From contig NC_066838.1 in NCBI RefSeq assembly GCF_001640805.2, forward strand, positions 7,458,601-7,522,600: DNA of 64,000 bases, in the 5' to 3' direction. Shown one piece after another: positions 1-14,900 of the stretch. This DNA is from Lates calcarifer (lineage: Eukaryota > Chordata > Actinopteri > Centropomidae). How positions within the stretch are numbered: position 1 is the stretch's first letter; each line of letters starts with the position of its first letter. Under the pieces are notes generated by a model. It was not told the origin of the DNA, made no database searches, and saw only the letters and a list, made by a program, of their open reading frames with translations. The translations under genes were made by a program, and so were the position numbers.

Positions 1-166
1 ATGAGTTGACTGTTTCTAAAGCCTTACCTAACTTTTATCATCTGACTGCTACAATCCCTCCTCTCACAGATTCTGCTTTCAGTGGTGATTATCAGTCCAA
101 CAACAAGGTTCTCATAGAAAACAAAGTGATGGTTGCACCAGATTCATTGTCTGGTCTTCAATGTAC
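1..166 (-). other. nphp4 intron, partial
   Basis: Start of the intron after exon M. I see no further exon in these 166 bases. Confidence 0.7.
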
Positions 167-356
167 CTGAACAGCCATGGTGTGGTCACAGAGGAAGCTC
201 TGGTACTTCAGTGGAATATGGACGCTCTCTTTGGGCCGGAGGTAAACCCTGGGACCTGGGGCACCCTCCTCCACATGGAACATGTTCTCCTCCAGTGGAG
301 TAGGAGTTTTGGTTAATGCTTTGAAGTAACGCCACTCCTCTGTCTTAGTGATGACA
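167..356 (-). CDS. nphp4: nphp4 exon M (last exon of the gene in the window)
   Basis: 190 nt, phase 2 in, phase 0 out. The acceptor is AATCTCTCCATCCAG and the donor is TTCAG|GTACAT. The peptide has [28 protein letters not shown] and [18 protein letters not shown]. Human has VIVDSQEWRDFKG, TPVEEDMFHLRG and LYLRPHETAHVPFKFQSF. This completes the first Ig-like unit begun in exon L. About 365 more C-terminal residues would be encoded on exons lying beyond base 1. Confidence 0.97.
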
Positions 357-3300
357 CTGGATGGAGAGATTAAAGGACATGAGTGAGATGAAAGCAGCCT
401 CTTATATATCTTTAAGACATCCATCCAGGATCAGACCTGGACTTGTGACATGATCAAGAGTAAAAACCCGCACTGTGGAACACTGTGTTTATGAGATCCT
501 CTGATAATATGGTGTTGAACAGAACAAATAGCATGTTGAGGCTTTTGCTGTTCTTCAAGTCTTTACAGAGGAAATGCAAATGCAGTCCTGAGGGTTGTGC
601 TAAACAAAAGGCCATGGGTTATTAAAATCAAACCAGTTTCATCTCAGGAATATGAGTCTACTCATTACATTTCAAGGTAATCTGCATATTTAATTATTCA
701 ATAAATACAGAGGGGAAACATGTAGAAAGTGCATCATCAGGAGAACATCAACAGGCCTTTAATTTAAATTAATTTGTGTACTGTACAAAGAGAAATTTTA
801 CTGTGATGGTGTCAGTGGATCATCAAGAACATTAAGACTCTAGGTATCATGAATAGCCACAGAAAACACTATGTAAATATTCCCTCTTTATTTTGCCGCT
901 GACAATTAACTTCATCAACACTTCTGATCTGTGTTTATTCAGTGTAACAGGATCAACTCCAAAGAAAACAATAACTCAGTCAGATCTGTCAGTCAGACAA
1001 CTTTATTACTTTCAAGTTTCATAACAAATGTTGGATTATAACTGAGGCTCTTTCATTAAATGGCAGTGAGATGTAGTGAATATATTTGGCTGCGTGTCAC
1101 TTAACTGGAAGAAAAGCAGAAATTAAGCTTTGATAAAACTTCATTTACACACATCCCGACTCCAGCTCTGTACCTAATGACTTCAAATGACATGAGACTG
1201 GAATTGACCTTTACATCTCACTCATGAGAAAAAATCTTGAACTATTCCTTTACATATAAATAGTCCTTTGACTTTTAGAGTAAAGTCACTATCATTAGTA
1301 GCTGTGCAGTGGAGTGATATCAGATGATGATACCAGATTAGACAGAGGGAACAACTTTTGTGTGTGTCCATGGAAATCTATGAAAGATATTCCTGACATA
1401 CTGGATCTACTCTCTCAAAGGGATCCAGCACTGTATCTAAAACATTACCTTTCCCTTTAAAAAGACAAACAATACTGACCTCCTCATTCTTACAATTGGA
1501 GGTCAGAAAAAAAATCTTACTGATTCTAGCAAATTCACTGCATGATTAATATTCGAACTGAGCTGCGGTTGATCCATTGACATATGAACAATGATTTGTT
1601 TTTAATTAGTGACAGCAGTGATCATAAAGGTGGATACAGGTCAGTGAACACTCCTCTTCAAATCCCAACGGATGGATTTCCAGGAAGAAAGCAGCAGGAC
1701 CAGATAACACATTCCAATAGAGGGAGGTCTCGTCTCTGCTCTTTCCGCTTCCTTTGAATGCAAAAATTTCACGCACAAATGCATAAAGGAAAGTGCTGCT
1801 TCAAACTTCAAAGGTTCCAACCCATGGGCATGGAGAGGGGAATTTCTCTCAATATGGCAGCAAGGGTTTATGAATTTTTCAGGGCCCCACCTCGCCAACA
1901 TTAGGGCAAGATGCAACAGTCAGTTCCATTAAATTTATTTGGAGATTCCCACCTGTGTATTTGGAATAAAACACTTTGCCTGTGGCTTATCATGACAACA
2001 AAGACTGTGTTTGTATGGGTATTTCACCTGAGCCTCCATGAAAAACCATGGGCTGATTCATTTTTGAAGGAAAGAAAACAGAACAAGGTAGGAGGTGCAG
2101 AGGATAAACAGACTGAGACAAATGGAGGAAAAAGAGAGAACAAAATGATGATGATTAAAAGCAAATCAAGAGAGAGAATTCTGAATGAGGGGCACAGAGA
2201 GAAAGACTGATAATTAGAGGGAAAAGTGATAAGAGAGAAAGCGAGGACATGGACAGTAACAGATGAGCTGTACAGTTTCCTCTCTCGCAGCCAGCCAGCA
2301 GCCATGGCTCACACTGGGCTCTGAGGCACAGGGTAAAGGGTAGCCATGCAAAATGGATGGCAACAGGTAGCAAACATATCCACGTCAGGAGGAGCCTCTG
2401 AGCCCTGAACCACTGCAGACATCAAAGCTGCAGCGAGCGTGGACTCTCCCTGAGAACTCTCCCATCAAAGCCTGATGCTGGATCTCAGGTTCAGGGTCAG
2501 ATTCTTTTGTTTCTGTACAACAAAGAGCTAACCCAAGGCCTTGTTTATGTTCTCAAGATCTCACAGTTCCTCCTCAAATATTGGCTGAAATATTGACAAG
2601 GATATAACAGCAGAGCAGTCTCAGTGCACTGACCACGATGGTTCATCCTGTCCAGGACAACAGAGGTTCAGGGGCCAGTTCTGTTATTGTTTGTCTCACT
2701 CTGCCAACACTTGGCAGTGTAAAACACAGACACAAGTACAGATAATAAATTCTATACATCCTAACAACAGGCATATGAGACAACATAGGAATTCAGATTC
2801 AGGGATTTCTCAGGAGTCTCCTTTTCCTAGGAGAGGAAACCTGAGAGTTTTAGCTTTGTACACCTGTGTGTCGGCGTGTAGGAGACTATTGTTTGTACAG
2901 AAACAAAGAAGTCTCCTCTAAACCTCAGCATCACTGACAGAACTGTCAGAGCTGAATGCTGAAGTCTGACTTTGAAATGCATTATTACAGTAATATAAGT
3001 GTAATGTATCAGTCTTTAAGCTGCAGCCATTTCTAACCACTGCCTGTCATCCTAAAATGGAAGCTAACACTTCAGCTTGGTGGTGGGTTTAAAATCACAG
3101 GACAGTATTCAGTATTATAATAACATATGTGTTTATTTGTGACTCCTATAACAGTACTGCACATCTATGATAAAATACTATGGTGTTGTAAAATCTAAAT
3201 TCATCTAAAAGTTAACTGTCTGAGTCTGATTCTTTAAATCCACAGTGCTGTTACAGAGACTCATCAGATGCAGAAGCTTTCTTCTTAATTTACCCATTTC

Positions 3301-6300
3301 CGGCTCTTGGTGGATGATGGCAGGCGGTTTGGTGTAAAGTGTCACGCTGCCTCATCAGGAAATAAATAAATAAATGGGGCACTAAGCCGGTGAGAGGACA
3401 GATGCAGGGATTGATGACTCTCAATTAGACCTGGTGGGCCCGGTGGCTGGGCTAATGCCATAATGATTCATCCACAGCGCAGTCCAGCCTTTGTTGATCA
3501 ACGTGATATATGTTAATCCAATGCTCAGGCATGAGCAGAATCCATAACAAAAGACTTAGTGCAGGGGGATTAACAACAATGCTAACTGAAGGAAACAAAC
3601 ACAGCATGGATACCAGGACCGGGTGATCCAGGAAACATCACCCAGAATGGTTGCTGTGTGTGGATTAAAGGAGCATTTAGCTTCTCACCAGCATTATGTC
3701 TGCATCTGTGTCAAGGACAAGTGTTTGAGCTGCTGAAGGAGCCTGAGTCTTCTTTGTATCTGTACAGTATGTCAGTGAAATGTTACGAAATAGTGCTAGG
3801 TGGCTGCTAGAAAATTAAAAAATCATCTTATTTATTCATATAGCCACACACAAGCATGGAACTGCAATTTTATCTTGTTCATTCATAAATAAAAATACAC
3901 ACAGAACTCAAACCTGCGAACAAAACTGAAACATTTAAAACATATGGAGACACACACATACAAAACACACCGTCTGAGAATAGAAAATTTAAAGACTAAA
4001 TAATACACCCACCACACACAAACAACATGTGTCAACACAGTAAATAAAACCAATTTCAAACCTTAAAAAAGGTCCACATGCAAACACACACATTAGTACA
4101 CACCTACACACACATGCATCATATCAAAACAGTGAGCAAGCTGTGAATCAGACTCCCACAGCCTGAATAAAACACACAGTCACACAAATATCTTCATGAA
4201 TTCACTTCATCCTGACTGTCCTTTCACTACCTGCTCATGTTCTCATATTATTTATTGCTTTAGTTTCCACTGTGGAGCAGGAATCACGAAGGTGTTAATA
4301 TGTTTAATAATCAACATGAATTTTCCTAAAAAGCCACGTAATTAGATGAGAGAAAAGGAGGTTTTATTTCCTGCAACCTGAACACATGTGTGAACTGCCT
4401 GGTCTCCATGCGGAGGCGTTTCTGAAGTAAACTGTTAATAAAATAAAACAAGGGTTTGAGTGAAACTGTACGATACCTCTGAAAGGTTGGGGTGATGTAT
4501 CAAAGCTGAAAGTATTGATAACACATCTGTCATATCTGATAGAAATCACCACAGACTGAAACCCTGAACAATCACAGCACAGACACCACAGACGTACACA
4601 CAGCACAGTATATTCATCCACAGATACAGACGTGGTTACAGACATTCACCACAGCCCAGCAGAGCAGCTGTAGCTCTGCTCACAGCCAGTGGCTGTATAC
4701 TGTCGCAGTTTGACCTTTTGAAAGGAGTAATGAGCAATAAATGCAGAATGGAAAGTGTTGCATTATCTCTCCTTTCTGTAGCATTTACAGAGGGTTTCTC
4801 TAAACTGGCACCAACACACTGTGAGGGAACGTCAAAGTAGTTCAGAGAACAATTATCCACAGTGATCCTCCCAACTGAGCCACACACGTGTCACTTAAAG
4901 AAAAAAAATCCTTGAATTGTACAGTAACAGTAACATTAAAGAATGAATCAGCATCATGAATAAACCGTCCTGACAGAGGGCTGGCGGTGAGGAACAGAGT
5001 TTGAAAAATTTGGTCTTGTGGACTGGACTGTGTCTCACATTGAGGAGGGGTAAATTCATCCTGCTTTCCTAAAGCAGGATGAAAATAGGTTGTGAGAACC
5101 ATCTACAGAGCTGCTCCATCACCTTTGGAAACACATTCAGAATGTGCGAAGACAGTTTCACAGTGGGCCACGGCTTGTTACGGTCTGATAATGGGAAACA
5201 CGTACAGTAGACAAACACATGCTCAGTGGGTGTGTTAGGCTGGGACGGTGGAAAATATAACCACACTAAACAAACAGCCTCGCACCAGCAGAGTGTCTGC
5301 AGAGTCTTACCTGAGCTCAGGGTCATCACTGTGGATAGTGACCGTCTGAGGTACATTAAAGGGGTTTTTCAGGACAAACTCCATGTACTCAGCGGAGCCC
5401 AGGCTGGCATAGAGGAGGTGCTGGGTGGTGATGGCCTGACTCAGCATGTTGGCGATGCCCTCTGCCTTACTGCGCTCCTCACTGGGTTTGATCTGAAGAC
5501 GTTCTCTGGCCAGCTGGGCCTCCTTAGTCTGATCCTAACAACCAGGAACAACAGCAGAGGATGAGGAAGATTCAGTTTCCATGACTCCATGTCATTTCAG
5601 AGGCCAAGAGGCCAAGAATAACATTTTCTTCATTACCAATACATCTGTGCTACATTCTGATCACATAGTTGGAACATGGTGTAGTTGGAGAATAGTGAGT
5701 GAGAGTCGACTGTTGTGAACATGAAATGTGACCTTTTCAAAACCTTTAAGACAATTATATTTTCATAGCAAAGCTCCATCAGCCCTGAAACACTGAGAAA
5801 AGGATTTAATATCAAACACAATGTTCTCTCAAATGTTCACTTAAAGTTTGTGAGATTGAGTTTTTAAAGCAGATGGTGGAGTAGAAACGGTGGGGGTGTG
5901 TTTATTTTAGGACAACATGCCATCATAAATGTAACTATGTGATACAACTGAACATGGAGAGGTGTCGTCTGTTGGACTTATATCCTTTAATATTACTGAG
6001 TACAATAAACTGTATGATGCCAGGGACTGTAGCCAGTAGGCACACTTAGTCGTAAAAATAGATTAAACACCTCAAATTGAGTTTCAGAATCAGGATGGTG
6101 AGGCTAAGTGTGTGAGAAAATAAAATATTGAGGTTTTCCATGGGTCTTGCACACTGAAATTATGCCGGGGATAAACCTGGTCCAAATTAAGTCATGGCTA
6201 TCAGCCCAGAAAAGTCAAATCCAAATTGAATTGCAAAGCAACTCTAAAACTGTTTTTCCTGTGCACCCAGGACTCAGTTCTATTCCACACAGAATTGGCT

Positions 6301-8382
6301 GTTAGAGGTGTGTGAAGCAGGTTTTACCAGAGGAAATGTAATGTGTAAAATGTCTGAGAGAGGCATGCACCACAGCCAAAATCATATTTAGCATGTGCAC
6401 CCATGGGTGAAAGAACAAGATGAGCCTTCAGGTAGAAGAACAATTAACACCTTCTTGTACAGCCACTAAAACAGCAAGGGCTGAAAGGCTCATCGCCTTG
6501 CGAATTGTAACAGTGGCAGGCTGTCTGAGAAAGGCTCCACACCTCTGTGAAGGCTCCCCCATGACCTGAATGAAAGCTGTTGCTCTTCCTCTGTTGTCTG
6601 TTTGAGGTTTAAGCGAAGGAGACACAAAGGGACAGACTGTTGTGGCTCAGCTTTACAGATAAGGAGCTGTTTTCAGCTCTCCATAGGCTCAGGTCTGACC
6701 TCACCATGGCCTTCGCTGCTTTAACGCCTTCCTTGCCCTCCCGCTGATGCACGGCGGCCATGCACTTTAACTTGCGGTTTCCGCCATCAGCCTCGTTTAC
6801 GTCGTGCTCTGCGGGCTTGGCGTTGTCAGGTCTGATCCTGCGCCTGATGGACGGCTCCTGATCCCCATCCATCTCCAGTCTGTGTGCCTGAGCAGTGTTC
6901 CTTGCTGTGGAGGAGAAACAGGCCGCAGTCATGAATATATTTACTGAACAGAGTGGAAACTAATCTCTTTGCCATTTTGACCATATGTTCTAAAAAGCCT
7001 CCAAATGGCCAAGGGAGAGAGACACAGACAGATTAAAGTAATGTTGGAGCAGAAGAAACAACAGCTTGTACATAGACAACAGTCCAGTCCAACAACTGGC
7101 ACCACTACAACTGGTCTGAAGCCTGCTGCTGGGAAAACAGAAGCACTGTCTCCTCCCAGATTATCTCTCACCTTAACGACTGTCCTCTGTAAACACCTCA
7201 TTAAAATACTTGATTCATCTTCTAGTCATCAAATAATCCAACCTCATTTGGACTGGATCATGCTAATTACCCATGTTCTTTAAAAACTCTGACAAGACTA
7301 TCTGACTAATCTCTCACTTTGAACAACAATCAGACACTAACAAACTTCCACAAACCATATTCCTAACAAACTGCTGTACTCCTCCTCCACCCAGTCTGTG
7401 GTCATGTGATGGAGAGGAGAGACACCTGGACAGACCACAAATCCTTCACAGAAACAAGAAGAAGAGAAAAGAGTGAGTGGAACGTCAGTGAACAGAGCAG
7501 AGAGATGCAGAGAGACATGAAGCTCATTACTTAGTGTTGGGATGAACAATAAACCAAAGTGAATTTACCCATTTATCAGTGGCTCAGCGCTTTTTTAGCC
7601 CTGACCAAAATGTGTCTGTGGCTCTGAGACAAAAGCTAATTATTGGTTATTCTTGGATCAGACTAAAGTTGTTGTGTGGCTGCTTCAGTTAAATGGTGCA
7701 AAAGGTTTTGTAGAAAAATGTGTGCTGTTCTAAGTACCGTAACAAAATGAGTACTGTTTTTGTTATTTTAATTGATGGGGATGTTTTCTTGTGTTTTGTG
7801 ATTCTGCTCAGGTTTTCATCAGCTGTAGTGAGTTGAGCTCCATGAGCTGCAATAATGACCTGATGAAGTTTGATCTGTAACTCGTCATAATATCATCATA
7901 ATATCATAATATCAAACAGAACAAACCAAATATGTGTAAAGGTAAAAGAATACTTTTCATTAAATTTATAGTTATTGAGGTCATTTATCATTTATCTTCA
8001 TAGAGATTTCAGGACAGTGATAATCTACCTACAGAAGTAAAGAATTACATTGAATAAAGTCGTGGATGTTCACTCCTCTCTGTGTTTTCCTCTCCCAGTG
8101 AGACTCTTAATTCCTGGACATTTTTCCCAAGTGTCCTTATCTGAGAGGAGCTGGGTTGACTGCCAGTCACCTGATCAGATACTGTCCACTTACACTGCTG
8201 CCTTCAGAGCTACAGGCAGACAGGAGGGACACTCACACTCTCACACACACTGTTCAGTGGCTTAATGTTGCGACTGGACTCTAGTGAAAGCAATTAGGCA
8301 CAATGTGCGTGTAACTGGCACAGAGAGGTGAAGAGGGGAGAGTTCAGTGAGTCAGAGAGACAGCAGCAATGAAGGGGGGTGG

Positions 8383-8422
<40 letters not shown>

Positions 8423-8939
8423 GGGGGGGGGGGATACAGGTAAGAAGTAAGAAACAAAGCAAACAGAGAACAGACTGTGTTGTGTTTGCACAGCTGTGAA
8501 TAAGTGATTGCTACAGTTTGAGGAATACATGTGCAGTGAACCTGGTCATGAATTAATCTGTACACATGTTTTATACAGTATATGTTGACACATGTTGTTC
8601 ATCAGTGTGTTAGAATGTGGTGTGTTATTAACAAATGTTGTGAAATATAATTACACTGCATTTTCTATACAACACTCTCCTCAGAGCGTGATGTGTTTCT
8701 AGACCTGTCAGACCTACTTTATATCATTATAGGCAATTATCTGCCTGTTTTCAACCACTCTGTCTTATCTAATACATTGTGTGTGTGTGTGTGTGTTTCA
8801 GTCATAGTCCACATTTGAGGACAAATTTAAGGAATACACAGCAGTTGACTGGCGACGGCTTGTCTAATTGAGGAAAAAATTGGTTTCCCCAGTTTAAGTG
8901 TGTGTCTCTGCTTGGACTGCACACACACACACTCACTCT

Positions 8940-8971
<32 letters not shown>

Positions 8972-11900
8972 ACAAACAGGACTGTGGTTAGCCACCAGAG
9001 ATGCTTCTGCAAGCTCAATTAGGCTGAAAATTGAGTGGTTGAGTGGTGCAGCCAACAGACAGAATGTGAAATGGATCTGGTTGAGTTGATCAAGGAAGGA
9101 GCACGGTCGCCGCCCCAATGAAAGACACTAATTACTCCATGGCATACAAATACACACACACATGTGCTTAGACATTCAGTGAAATGTGAGCAAAGAAAAT
9201 CCTGAGCAGCACAGTTAGTGTCAGTGAAGTGATACATTAGACCAGAAACAGACAGGATTTAATGAGCTGGCAGATTCTCACCATTGAGTTGGAGGATGTT
9301 CCTGGAGGACAGACTTCCCCCTCTGAAGCCACTAGTGACTTCTTGAGGTGTGATGATGTGAGGGTGAGATGACCTGATGTCTACTGCTCTCCTCCTGATA
9401 GGATCCACTGGACACCCTGTAGGGGACAGAGACAGTTTGATATTTAGCATCTGATTATGTGAGGGTACGGAGCGGCAGGAGATTGACAGGTGGATTGGTG
9501 CAGCACTAATATGGGTGTTGTATGGGATCGTTGTGGTGAAAAAGGAGCTGAGCCAAAGGCAAAATTCTCGATTTACCAGTCGATCTACGTATAAACCCTC
9601 AGCTATGATCATGAGCTGTGAGTAGTGACTGAAAGAACGAGACTGTGGATACAAGCAGCCAAAATCAGTTTCCTCTCTAGGGTGTCTGGTCTCAGCCTTA
9701 GAGACAGGGTGCGGAGCTCGGAGTAGAGCTGCTTCTCCTTTACATCAAAAGGAGCCAGTTGAGGTGGTTCAGGCATCTGATCAGGATCCTCCTGGGTGCC
9801 TTCCTTCGGAAGTTTTTCGGGCACCTCCAACTGGGAGGAGATCACGGGGTAGACCCAGAACTTGCTGGAGGGATTATATATCCCATATGACCTGGGAATG
9901 CATTGGGATGCCCCAAGGAGGAGCTGGAAAGTGTTGCTGGGGAGAGCTGGAACACTCTGCTCAGCCTGCTGCCACCGTGACCCAATCCCAGATAAACAGA
10001 AGAAAATGGATGGATGGATCTGCTTATATTTGCATGTGAAGCACCTCATCATTCATAAACTCACTCAGTCACTTTTAATAAGCTGCAGATTCTCCACAAG
10101 ATTCATCTGTTTGGTCTTTGTTAGACCAGCTGTGTTCATGCCAACCTGCACCACCTGCAGCTACACCTGTTTTTTTTTTTTGTTTTGTTTTTTTTAAGTT
10201 CTCTGGGGATACCACTTCTTCCTTTCCTGAAGGACAGGGGAGGACACCCACAAACAGAAAATCAGCCGCTGCCTGCAGGCGATGCAAGTGTAAAAACTGC
10301 AGATGTTATTACTTCTCTTCTTTCGAGGTCCAGAACTACAGGCCCACTACAGACAGAGATAAAGGCTCCAATACCTGATGTTAGGTGGGTATTATTTCAG
10401 GTGCTATGGTGCAATGACTCTGTGTTTTCCTTTGCTGAACTTGTTAAAATGTAGAAAGGCACCTCACCTGACTGAAACTCATGCTTCAAGCTAAACCAGT
10501 AACTGAGCTCCCAGCAGCAGTTTCATTGTGGAACATTAGCTTTGCTTGTTGTTGATCACACATGATGTCTGAGGTGTAGATCAGGATCATTCATCGGTAT
10601 CAGGGTAACTCTTGTTTGGATTTGAAGACAGATCTGGCAAAATAAATAAATTTAAAAAAAATTCTTTTTAGGCCAAAGTTCTCTTTGAAGTCACATGTGA
10701 AACAATATATTTTCATAGTTCCATGTGCCAAAATAAACACAGTCCAGATGAAACCCTGGCTAAGAACACTCGAGGCAGGATCAATACATGGAGACGAGCC
10801 TACAGCTGTTAATTAGTGGCCTGAAACTGCCAGAGAGGTCTGGAAACAGGAAGCTGGAGACGTGATGAGTGTGAAGCTGATTGATGGCTGGTGCTGGACT
10901 CTGTCCGATTTGGCTCAGTGCTGGGTGTCAGAGATGCAGTTAGACTATTCACCTGCAAACAGCCATGACTACATTGCAATAGAGACCACTTTGAGAGAAT
11001 CATCTATGAATATATTTTTTAATTGGTCCCATCACAACAGGGGCTTTGTGTTGCTGACTGAGTGGCAGAGGTGACAGTTTGGATTTATGTTATAAAACCT
11101 GCCTCTTCAGACCAGACCCACTCTCAGCTCTCAACCTTATTTGTTTCCCTGTTCCTTTTCCTAAATGGCAAAATCATCATTTTTCCCTCTTTTTAAAGGC
11201 AAGTGGATAAGTAAGCACTCCGGGGTGCACTTGTGCTAAGACAGTGAATGATGGTGGATATTTGGTTCTCTCTAACAACAATCCATCCTGTGTAGAGCCC
11301 CTGCAGTAGCTCTGGGAGAGGTTTGCTTACACATTTGAACAGTGCTTTACAAACAAAACGCCTGGTAATGGAAGTGTGACAGATAATTGCTCACAGAGTC
11401 ACAACACCAGCCTGCAGCCATGTACCATCTTCTCAGGAGCATTTTCAAATACCACAGGTCAGAAGACTTGTTTTGTGCAATTTACAGGTATACTCAGGCC
11501 ACCACTTGAAATCTGTTAGATACAATTTACAACAGTTGACTGAAGAAGCAATTAAAACTAAAGTTTACTGCTCTTTAAATTACAGTGCTCTTTGACACAA
11601 TGCTCCCATTACTGCCATCACTTCCCAGCCTTTAGAACATCCCAACACACCCGGCTGAGGTGTTTAATTGTGGCATAAGAAGTTTTAGCATTTCCTGAGA
11701 GGCTCTGAGGAACCTCATTCAGGATGCTTTCATATGAAATATCGTGAGTGCAGCAATTAAGTGGCTTTACTGACACCTCAGTGAGCTTGTAGGAGTTTTA
11801 GAAGGGGAGCCAAAAGTACCCTCCAAATCTTTTAGAGACAAACTCCTTCATCAACAAACTGATAATGGGCGGCAGCTAAATGAGTAATGGGGAGCTGGTG

Positions 11901-14900
11901 TTGCCATGCAAACAGACAGAGACAGCGCGGCTCTGCAGATTAATGGGTGAGGTGTCTGCCGTCCCGATGCATTCCCCTCATCATCCATCACCCTTCCCTG
12001 GCCACACGACGCAGCCCAACGTATTTGTTTGAGTTATATTTCCCAAATATTACTGTGAAGACATTACTTCTGCTGTCGCATAAACATCTCCAATCAATAA
12101 CAGAGCCATAGAGATCTCATTCCCAACGCCTCATTATGGGCCTTTCAGCCTGATTTCTTTTGTGTGGAGAAATGCTTTGATGATGGATAGAATTATACAA
12201 TAAGCCTGCAAGGACGCGATAAGATGAACACCCAGTGCCACGTGCCCACAATAAAACAAATGGACTGACGATGAACCCAATTATGACCCTCTGATTTAAT
12301 CATTCAATCATTTTAATTAATCGCCTATCACTGTAACCATCGTTAGGCTCATCAGATAATACCTACTTTACCGCTAATCCAGGTTGACGTGAATGTCTTG
12401 CTCTCGGTCACATTATCCGTCCCTAACTGCTGAATCACTCTGGCATATTGTTAAGACAGAGCTGATGATCCTCATCACCAAGATGTAAGCTAATACCGCA
12501 GGTTTGTGTTGCAGACAGAGAGCCCAGCACAGTGTCTGCTGCTCTGTGTTGTCTATGTGGTGAAGAGTAATTGTGAACAAAGTGCCAGGGGGCTGAACTC
12601 TATCAAATTTATTGACTACCTCTCGCCTGTGCATGACAATAACCCTACCAGGCACTACTCCACCTGCCCGCCCTCTCTGCTCTGCTGGCAGTTCTTGAGG
12701 TTAAGGCCACAACAAACCACTGATTTACTGGCCCCCAGAACAAATGGGAGCAAGCACCAAGGGGATTTCAAAGTAGTCTGCAATATTCGATTTCTTCTGC
12801 CTCCCCGTTCCAGGCCACTGACCTTTCAGAATAAGCAGATTCTCTCTCACCTCAGGGCTAAAAGCAAGGTTGATAAAGTCGGGCCTAAAAGCACCGACGG
12901 CGAGAGCTTTTAATGAGTGAGATGTACTATATGTGCCCCCTTAGGGAACTCACCTCACTAAACTAATTGTAAGGTAAATTTCACTGATATTTAGTTCCAC
13001 CTGTGGCAGCTTTAGGCAGGATTCTCTATACTCTGCAACAGTCAGTCTCTCTGGGGCTTATCAGGCTGCTGCAGATGAGGAGCACTGTGAGGTCTGGAGA
13101 AGCTTCTAATCTGTCTTCTCTACAGTGCTGAAGCAGATACATGTTCTCTGTTTGTATGTGTGCGTGTGTGTGTGTGTGTGTGGACAGAGGAAAAGGGACA
13201 GCCAGAGAAAATGAGAGTTAGAGAGAAAGGATATGCACAACACAGTCAGCAAAAATGATTTTACATCAATAGGCTTTTCCTTCTGCTGCACATGGGCCTT
13301 TTCACTGTTGGCAAATAGAACCAACATGTTTCCAAGCTGGAAATAAAAAGCGCTCGCTGTCTTAATCATTGGCAGCATAGCTAATATTACCTTTTAATGA
13401 AGCTAAACTCAAGTGATATGTGTGTAGGATAGAGTTGGACCATAAACTGGCTTAGCCTTGGCTCAGATACAAGTTTGGAAATATACGTAGCTTAAAGTTA
13501 TCATCAGCCAAAATAAGTATATAGACAAGTGTTTTCTAACACCACTGCAAGACATTTTGTTTTTAGCTGGTTTAATGCAGCTTTAAGATTTAATGCATTT
13601 ATTAAGCGGCATCACATGATGATGTTTATATTTCTTGGTACCTTGGGAGTCTTAGATTACAAGAAAACTTGCATAGAAAGCTGAGAAATTTTCTTAGGTG
13701 TAGCATCAGAGGAAAGTTCATGGACTGTCCAAACAGTTTCAGCTCACACAGCATTTTATCGCCACAATTTGTGCAACCCAGAACAAATTTGGTCACATTT
13801 TCTTGTTTTTTTTCATCAATGTTTTCTGCAGTTGTATTGTATCGAACATTTGCATCATGACAAGTCTGAACACACGTCACCACCTGAACATGAATATCTC
13901 ATCCGATTTAACCTAATGATGACACTCAGTGAATGGGTCAGGGTCACCAAAATACCTACAAGGACCATGAATATCTGCATTACGATTTATGTCTGTTATG
14001 TTTGGATGGTAACTGTAAATGTACAGAAACTTACTGTGGATAAATGAGACCGACCAACATGGTCATCATTATCCTGCTGCTGGCAGGGAGCAGGTTGTGT
14101 CAATACACAGTCACAAATAAATAAAAAACATTTAAGAAGTGTTATATACACTATCCCACTGAAGGCACCATTGTTTCTGAGTAAACACCCCTCTGTGACG
14201 TGACGTTCTCACATCTATAAAAATGACTTGTGTTTCATTCTTTACTTTTTATTTCATCCATCCTTTCCTTTCTATTCATCTGTCATCTGTCTGTGTTTTA
14301 TTTGCTTGTTTGTTTGTTTTATAGAGGCAGTAAACATTAATCACTGTTAGTAATGCATCAGTCAGTCCAGTGCCAGTCTTTAGAAAAGCTCGACATTATA
14401 GGGCAGTGGATTACACTGATTATTCACTGTGTTTGTAACATTAAACATCTCTCTTTAATGTATCTGTTTCCCCACCTCCATCTTCGTCTTCATGTGGAGT
14501 TCATGTGGATTTAACAGATGAAATCAATAAAGCATCATAGCTTTCCTCTGGATTCACCAGTAGATCAGTTTCATAGGACAAGCAGGTGGTCGTCATGCTT
14601 TATACTCTCCTCATCTGCTTCAGTTCTGTGTACGAGTGCTGTTTTTCCTCCTCTAGACCTCATACAGCAGCAAAACCAAACCCCTAATGGTTCAGCCACC
14701 ATTTCACAACTCTATATTATTCTGATGAAGCCACTTCCTTTTGTCCTTTACGATGCTATTAATAAAAGCTGCTTCATAGAATGATTGAATAGGCCTGACA
14801 GCGTATATCATTACCATTTAATTAATTACTTGTCAATCCCACCTTGTGATAATTAAAAAGGATATCATTTGGTGTTTCACTCTTTTTCATTTGGAAATGA

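Larger units (their letters stand above)
6905..9281 (-). other. nphp4 intron J-K
   Basis: 2377 nt. It holds three dinucleotide repeat tracts (8385-8433, 8779-8796 and 8920-8966), and nothing else recognised. Confidence 0.8.

Noticed and set aside
8294..8565. Open frames rich in Pro and Thr-His
   Set aside because: They are read through the GT and G runs and have no other content.
9609..10052. 147-codon minus-strand ORF
   Set aside because: It is antisense to the LINE fragment, whose plus strand carries the recognisable [13 protein letters not shown] coding remnant.
12506..12913. 135-codon plus-strand ORF
   Set aside because: No recognisable motif, no splice or promoter context, and composition like the surrounding non-coding DNA.
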